Positions 4,520-7,192 of a DNA stretch of 7,192 nt are shown here, piece after piece (position 1 is the first letter of the stretch; every line of letters begins with the position of its first letter). The notes beneath the pieces were generated by a model. That model was not told the DNA's origin. It did no database searches and saw only the letters and a program-made list of their open reading frames with translations. This DNA is from DASXMX01 sp036794395. Its GTDB lineage: Bacteria; Planctomycetota; Phycisphaerae; Tepidisphaerales; Tepidisphaeraceae. Position numbers and translations under genes: made by a program. The stretch covers positions 1 through 7,192 of the forward strand of contig DAIRGS010000360.1 of the NCBI GenBank assembly GCA_036794395.1. The letters run 5' to 3'.

Positions 4520-5530
4520 CTATTTTGCATCAATTCCGTTGACGCGGTTCAGATCCTCAATCTGCTTCTGAATCTTCTCTTTCGAAGAATTCGCCGGTGC
4601 TTTCTTCGGATCGAGATTGTCCAGCAGGTCGTCAACCGTGGGCGTTTTGGATTGCACGCCATCGGCCGGCACTTCCACGTGCGCAATCCAGAGGATCGAA
4701 TTCAGCGTCAGCTTGCGGAAATCGTTCTGTGCCCAGTTGAAGTGGTAGTGGGCGCCGGTGAGCCCAAAGCCGCGGCCGTCATGGTCGCGTGTGGCCACCC
4801 ACATGGTCGTCTCCGCGACGTTCTTTCCCGCGTCGGCTCGAACCGCCGGGTTGCCACCGTGGGCATCGTCCTTGTGCGTTCGCGTTGAGTCCGGCGGCAC
4901 GGTCGCGAGGATCGGTGTCACGCCCGCCATCCCCGGCCGAAACCGCATGTGGTAGTACCACTCATCGTGCGTTGTGAAAGGATGCACGCCGTGCGTGACT
5001 TCATGCGGCGGAATCTGTGTGTAGTGCGCCGTCCATTCAGGATTCACCGACCAGTTGGTTTCAAAATACCCGCCGATCCATTTGAGCCAGGCATCGCCCG
5101 CCGGGCCTTTGGGCACTTCCACCGCGTAATGGATCTGGCCCATCCCCACGCCCTTGTCCATGAGCGGCTCCAGCTCCTTCAGGTGGGCAATCGCCATGTG
5201 CCCATCTCCCCCATCGCAGAAGATCACGATCGCCGCCGCTCCTTCAAAAGCTTTGGCGTCGCTCGGCCAGGTGTGCTTGTACACTTCGCAATAAACCCCG
5301 GGCACATTTTCGTTCAAAGCCTTCGCCAGCAACATATCCCCGGCATATTGCTCGTGCTGGGCGTAGCCATGACTGGGCTTGCCGGAAAGAAACACGATCT
5401 TCTTCCGCGAAGATACGTCGGTGTTTTCCGCCAGCCCAGGGCGTTGCGGGGCATCGGCGGCGAGAACCTTAAGGCCGAAAACGCAAGTCCAAAGGGTAAC
5501 GATCGCCAGCGCGCGAAATGGGCTAAACAT
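4520..5530 (-). CDS. Secreted ThuA-domain (trehalose-utilisation-like) protein
   Basis: The 336-aa product has a ThuA-like class I glutamine-amidotransferase fold. Family members are often linked to carbohydrate use, but the reaction of most is not known. Residues 1-25 are a signal peptide (MFSPFRALAIVTLW, hydrophobic, ending VLAAD), so the protein should be exported. The ThuA domain spans about 43-286: RKKIVFLSGKPSHGYAQHEQ at 42-61, the strand AAIVIFCDGGDGH at 99-111, GVGMGQIHYAVEVP at 127-140, GGYFETNWSVNPEW at 153-166, HPFTTHDEWYYHMRF at 183-197, and GFGLTGAHYHFNW at 254-266. A charged linker and helix (PTVDDLLDNLDPKK, SSKEKIQKQIEDL) closes it. The ATG at 5530 is chosen for its GGAG Shine-Dalgarno 7 nt upstream and because the signal peptide starts there. 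It is convergent with the sulfatase at 2751, and a palindromic element begins 2 bp after its stop. A structural or sugar-related role beside the sulfatases is inferred. Confidence 0.88.
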   Translation of the reverse strand: MFSPFRALAIVTLWTCVFGLKVLAADAPQRPGLAENTDVSSRKKIVFLSGKPSHGYAQHEQYAGDMLLAKALNENVPGVYCEVYKHTWPSDAKAFEGAAAIVIFCDGGDGHMAIAHLKELEPLMDKGVGMGQIHYAVEVPKGPAGDAWLKWIGGYFETNWSVNPEWTAHYTQIPPHEVTHGVHPFTTHDEWYYHMRFRPGMAGVTPILATVPPDSTRTHKDDAHGGNPAVRADAGKNVAETTMWVATRDHDGRGFGLTGAHYHFNWAQNDFRKLTLNSILWIAHVEVPADGVQSKTPTVDDLLDNLDPKKAPANSSKEKIQKQIEDLNRVNGIDAK

Positions 5531-5539
5531 TGAGGAACT

Positions 5540-5543
5540 CCGG
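5540..5543 (-). promoter_or_regulatory. Ribosome binding site of the ThuA-domain gene
   Basis: Read on the minus strand, ccGGAGttcctcaATG places GGAG 7 nt before the start at 5530. This supports that start over the longer open frame upstream, which would put 31 residues before the signal peptide. Confidence 0.7.
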
Positions 5544-5623
5544 AATTGAGAGACCGAATCTAATACCCCGGCAAATGTATAGATGTTGTACTTCAGAGCG
5601 AGGGATCGCGTGAGTGATGACAA

Positions 5624-5782
5624 TCACCGCCGGCCACTTTTGACCAAATCACGAATTTTGAGCCCGCCGAGGCTGACGGTTTTAGACAGCGACTGGATCC
5701 GACGAATGGCAGCTCGCCGTTGATTCCGGGTCGAGCGCTTCGTTGGCGAAGTGCCGTCAGAGATGCGCCGCGCGTTTGACAT
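5624..5782 (-). CDS. Possible 52-aa basic protein, antitoxin-like C-terminus
   Basis: This is a short frame from the ATG complementary to 5780-5782 to a TGA, giving MSNARRISDGTSPTKR at the start and SLGGLKIRDLVKSGRR at the end. An in-frame stop lies three codons upstream of the ATG, so the start is well bounded. The product is strongly basic (12 Arg, 4 Lys), with an amphipathic stretch RRAAIRRIQSL (22-32). The end, of the form 'S-x-x-G-L-x-I-R-D-L-x-x-x-G-R-R', recalls small antitoxin-like or ribbon-helix-helix proteins that end in 'IR(D/E)(L/M)..(E)GRR'. I cannot assign a family. No Shine-Dalgarno sequence is evident and no toxin gene adjoins it on the same strand. It ends 93 bp before the ThuA-domain gene on the same strand and might be a leader gene. 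It could also be chance or a relic. Confidence 0.45.
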   Translation of the reverse strand: MSNARRISDGTSPTKRSTRNQRRAAIRRIQSLSKTVSLGGLKIRDLVKSGRR

Positions 5783-5968
5783 CGCCAGAATCTAACTAAA
5801 AGAAGCACCGCGGAAAAGTGTCGAAGTAAAACCAACGGGGCACCGCTCCAGTCGCTGTGCTTCCCCGAAAAGCAAAGATCTTTTTGGAGAAGGACCATCG
5901 ACGTGACGGCATGGCACAGCCGCGAACGCTTGAACGATGGGTACCATCAAAAAGCACAATAATGTCGA
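5783..5968. other. Divergent intergenic region with short inverted repeats
   Basis: I see no supported gene here. gaagcaccgcg (5802-5812) and cgctgtgcttc (5853-5863) are an 11-bp inverted pair with one mismatch. aaagatcttt (5874-5883) is a perfect 10-bp palindrome, and gatgg-gta-ccatc (5936-5948) is a 5-bp-arm palindrome 20 bp upstream of the higB -35 box. The rest looks like relic interspersed repeat. Confidence 0.4.
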
Positions 5969-5997
5969 TTGACCCGTGCAACGTGTCAGGTTACAAT
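5969..5997 (+). promoter_or_regulatory. Sigma-70-type promoter of higBA with overlapping inverted repeat
   Basis: TTGACC (5969-5974) and TACAAT (5992-5997) are separated by exactly 17 bp, a near-consensus housekeeping promoter. The half sites tgcaac (5977-5982) and gttaca (5990-5995) form an imperfect inverted repeat, one mismatch with a 7-bp spacer, inside the promoter. This is where a HigA-type repressor would be expected to bind. Expected transcription start is near 6004, only about 5 nt before the higB ATG. Confidence 0.7.
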
Positions 5998-6008
5998 GAT
6001 GGGGATCG

Positions 6009-6287
6009 ATGATAAAATCATTCAGGCACAAGGGACTGGAAAAGTTTTTTGGCTTGGGTAAGACTTCGGGTATTCGCGCCGATCATGCCAACCGGCTCCG
6101 ATTAATCCTCGCTCGGCTATCGGCTGCTCAGTCGCCCCAGGATATGGCTCTGCCGGGCCTGAATCTTCATTCCCTGAAAGGGAAACTGAAGGGATTTTTT
6201 GCGGTAAACGTGAGTGGAAACTGGCGAGTAATCTTTCGCTTCGAAGCTCAAGACGCCGCGGACGTGGATTATCTTGATTACCACTGA
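6009..6287 (+). CDS. higB: HigB/RelE-family mRNA interferase toxin
   Basis: The 92-aa product matches the HigB ('killer protein') branch of the RelE superfamily. These toxins cut mRNA at the ribosome and are neutralised by HigA. The opening is IKSFRHKGLEKFF; residues 21-46 hold the two helices (GIRADHANRLRLILARLSAAQSPQDM); then come LPGLNLHSLKGKLKGFFAVNVSGNWRVIFRF and the terminal DVDYLDYH. The expected active-site and core residues are present: His54 and Lys58 in LHSLKG, Asn71 and Arg73 in GNWRV, and the C-terminal Asp90-Tyr91-His92. The length of 92 aa is that of intact members, so the toxin looks complete and active. The start ATG at 6009 has GGGG 4 nt upstream, but the predicted transcript may begin too late to include all of it. 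higA follows after 9 bp, in the toxin-first order typical of higBA. Confidence 0.93.
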   Translation: MIKSFRHKGLEKFFGLGKTSGIRADHANRLRLILARLSAAQSPQDMALPGLNLHSLKGKLKGFFAVNVSGNWRVIFRFEAQDAADVDYLDYH

Positions 6288-6296
6288 AGACAGACA

Positions 6297-6587
6297 ATGA
6301 GCATACACATGCATAACCCCCCTCACCCCGGCCAAGTCATTCGCGAGTTGTGCCTGGATCCGCTCGGCCTGTCGGTAACAGCGGCGGCAAAGGCTCTGGG
6401 TGTAACGCGCAAGGCCCTTTCCGAGTTGCTGAATGCGAAATCGGGCATCAGCCCGGAGATGGCGATTCGACTGTCAATCGCATTCAAGACCTCCCCGGAA
6501 TCTTGGCTGAATCAGCAGATGCAGTATGACCTGTGGAAAGCCCGTCTTAAGCTCAAGAAGCTTAAGATTTCTCCGATCGCCGCGTGA
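6297..6587 (+). CDS. higA: HigA antitoxin, XRE-family repressor
   Basis: The 96-aa product is the cognate antitoxin and likely autorepressor of the pair. It opens with the family signature HNPPHPGQVIRELCLDPLGLS (6-26). The helix-turn-helix is VTAAAKALGVTRKALSELLN at 27-46, followed by GISPEMAIRLSIAFKTSPESWLNQQMQYDLWKA (50-82), the conserved C-terminal helices of HigA/VapI-type XRE proteins. The tail RLKLKKLKISPIAA is basic. The start at 6297 lies 9 bp after the higB stop; the Shine-Dalgarno sequence is weak (gaaga), which suggests translational coupling to higB. A second in-frame ATG at 6309 is an alternative. HigA is expected to bind HigB and repress the promoter at 5969-5997. Confidence 0.93.
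   Translation: MSIHMHNPPHPGQVIRELCLDPLGLSVTAAAKALGVTRKALSELLNAKSGISPEMAIRLSIAFKTSPESWLNQQMQYDLWKARLKLKKLKISPIAA
6545..6567 (+). other. 9-bp-arm hairpin inside the 3' end of higA
   Basis: tcttaagct (6545-6553) and agcttaaga (6559-6567) are exact inverse copies around caaga, within the codons for the basic tail LKLKKLK. The stem is AT-rich and followed by tttctcc. It may weakly slow transcription or stabilise the mRNA, or may result simply from the Lys/Leu codon repeats. Confidence 0.35.
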
Positions 6588-6677
6588 ACGATGCCGCGAT
6601 CGCGAGCAGACGATCTATCTCATTCATGCTCGACCTCTCAATGATCGAGAGAAACGAAAAACGTGAACGAGACGGAA

Positions 6678-6875
6678 ATGAGCAATCGTAAGAATCAACT
6701 GACGGCAACTACTTCAGCCGACCTTGAAGCCAAAGCATGCAAGTTCGACGCGACCGACTACTCTCCGCGATTTGCAAAAACCCCTTCTGCCGAGCGAAAA
6801 CGGCACGACGCAGCGATCCGCCGCGCAAAGCGAAAACAGGGCCGGCCGCCGGTTGGAGTTCGCCCTACCCAGTGA
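6678..6875 (+). CDS. Small basic protein, possible truncated antitoxin-like gene
   Basis: The product is 65 aa from the ATG at 6678, or 70 aa from an in-frame GTG at 6663; neither has a clear ribosome binding site. The sequence runs MSNRKNQLTATTSADLEAK, then CKFDATDYSPRFAKTPSAERKRHDAAIRRAKRKQGRPPVG, ending VRPTQ. The 'HDAAIRRAKRKQGRPPVG' stretch resembles the middle of planctomycete RHH/BrnA-like antitoxins. In those, as I recall them, a 'GRP.VG.GA' motif is followed by a further DNA-binding strand and helix. Here the frame stops four residues after the motif, so the gene may be cut short. It lies 90 bp after higA on the same strand and could be cotranscribed. I cannot name a family; function is unknown. 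Confidence 0.5.
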   Translation: MSNRKNQLTATTSADLEAKACKFDATDYSPRFAKTPSAERKRHDAAIRRAKRKQGRPPVGVRPTQ

Positions 6876-6930
6876 GTGGCTGATGATTACTATTCCGCCG
6901 TGAGCGGCGACGATCAGCTTTACGCTCTAA

Positions 6931-7192
6931 TAAATGACCGTGCGCGATTCCGCGCCTTTTCGTGACATGGCTTTCCAAGCCATGATCGAGGGGGTTGACC
7001 ACCAGCGACGGGTGCGATTTGGGAAAACCAACTTTCGACTGGTGGACAACCTTCTGAATTTGCCGGGAGAAAATGCCCGGTTCCGGCGAGTTGGCCTTCC
7101 CACATCTCACCCGTCGCCCGACCCGAAGCGTCCCCGTCCACGGCCTGTCTTCGACCCTGAGGCTCTCTTCGAGCCTGAGCCTCAGAGCCGAA
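6931..7192. mobile_element. Palindromic MITE-like element, copy B (3' end outside window)
   Basis: From taaatgaccgtgcgcgattc at 6931-6950 this copy follows copy A (4253 onward) through tttgggaaaacca (7018-7030) to tttcgac at 7033-7039, with roughly ten differences over about 108 positions by hand alignment. Similarity resumes with acaaccttct, gagaaaatg, gagttgg, cttcccacatct and cgaagcgtccccg, up to ccacggcctg near 7147. There it departs: copy A has a short ggcctggaaggcc hairpin, while copy B carries a longer GC-rich hairpin module. The far terminal repeat is beyond the window. A TA precedes aatgaccg as in copy A. It has no coding capacity. Confidence 0.7.
7148..7192. repeat. GC-rich hairpin module inside copy B
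   Basis: ctgaggctc (7157-7165) and gagcctcag (7177-7185) are perfect inverse arms; aggctc and gagcct (7160-7165 and 7171-7176) offer an alternative stem. The 23 bp at 7163-7185 match 1867-1889 exactly in inverse orientation. The module replaces the simple loop of copy A, and the window ends in gccgaa, where the family would be expected to resume with the closing arm of the stem. Confidence 0.65.

Noticed and set aside
4224..4533. Minus-strand open frames of 93-96 codons through the palindromic element
   Set aside because: They coincide with the repeat, are rich in Arg/Ser, show no start signal, and similar frames appear in copy B; they are by-products of the element.
4316..4888. 190-codon plus-strand open frame
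   Set aside because: It runs from the repeat into the antisense strand of the ThuA-domain gene and shows no domain.
5593..5898. 101-codon minus-strand open frame upstream of the ThuA-domain gene
   Set aside because: It has Ser/Arg-rich low-complexity content and crosses an inverted repeat; the 52-aa frame in another phase (5624-5782) is the more protein-like reading.

Overview
The window looks like chromosomal DNA from a GC-rich (roughly 58%) bacterium of the Planctomycetota type. The signs are two secreted formylglycine-type sulfatases, a secreted ThuA-fold protein, isolated single-gene units rather than long operons, and many short interspersed repeats of the 'CTCTGTGTTCTCTGTG' and 'ACACAGATGAACACAGATG' style. 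The phylum assignment is inferred from gene content and style; no marker gene is present.

Layout: 1-257 is the 3' end of a sulfatase gene (+). 258-680 is non-coding and holds a 112-bp hairpin repeat with a T-tract, a degenerate repeat and possible promoter elements. 681-1598 is a lipoprotein with a C-terminal OmpA peptidoglycan-binding domain (+), followed by a strong intrinsic terminator. 1690-2110 is gene-free and rich in short repeats. 2111-2596 (-) is an unrecognised acidic protein with a possible DNA-binding N-terminus, divergent from 2751-4154 (+), a complete secreted sulfatase. 4155-4519 lies between two convergent genes and is almost entirely two adjacent inverted-repeat elements (91 bp and about 261 bp). 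4520-5530 (-) is a secreted ThuA-domain protein, and 5624-5782 (-) is a possible 52-aa protein. 6009-6587 (+) is a higBA toxin-antitoxin pair behind a well-formed promoter, followed by a 65-70 aa basic protein (6678-6875). The window ends inside a second, variant copy of the larger palindromic element (6931 onward).

How it fits together: the sulfatases and the ThuA protein probably serve breakdown of sulfated polysaccharides outside the cytoplasm. The OmpA-like lipoprotein is an envelope housekeeping protein. The higBA end of the window is accessory. The most distinctive content is the non-coding palindromic repeat system: a TA-flanked foldback element placed 2 bp after a stop codon, a second copy carrying a GC-rich hairpin module, a relic of the same module at 1836-1889, and a second small element abutting the first. 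The data suggest non-autonomous, MITE-like elements, possibly of IS630/Tc1-mariner type, that now sit as 3'-end structures.
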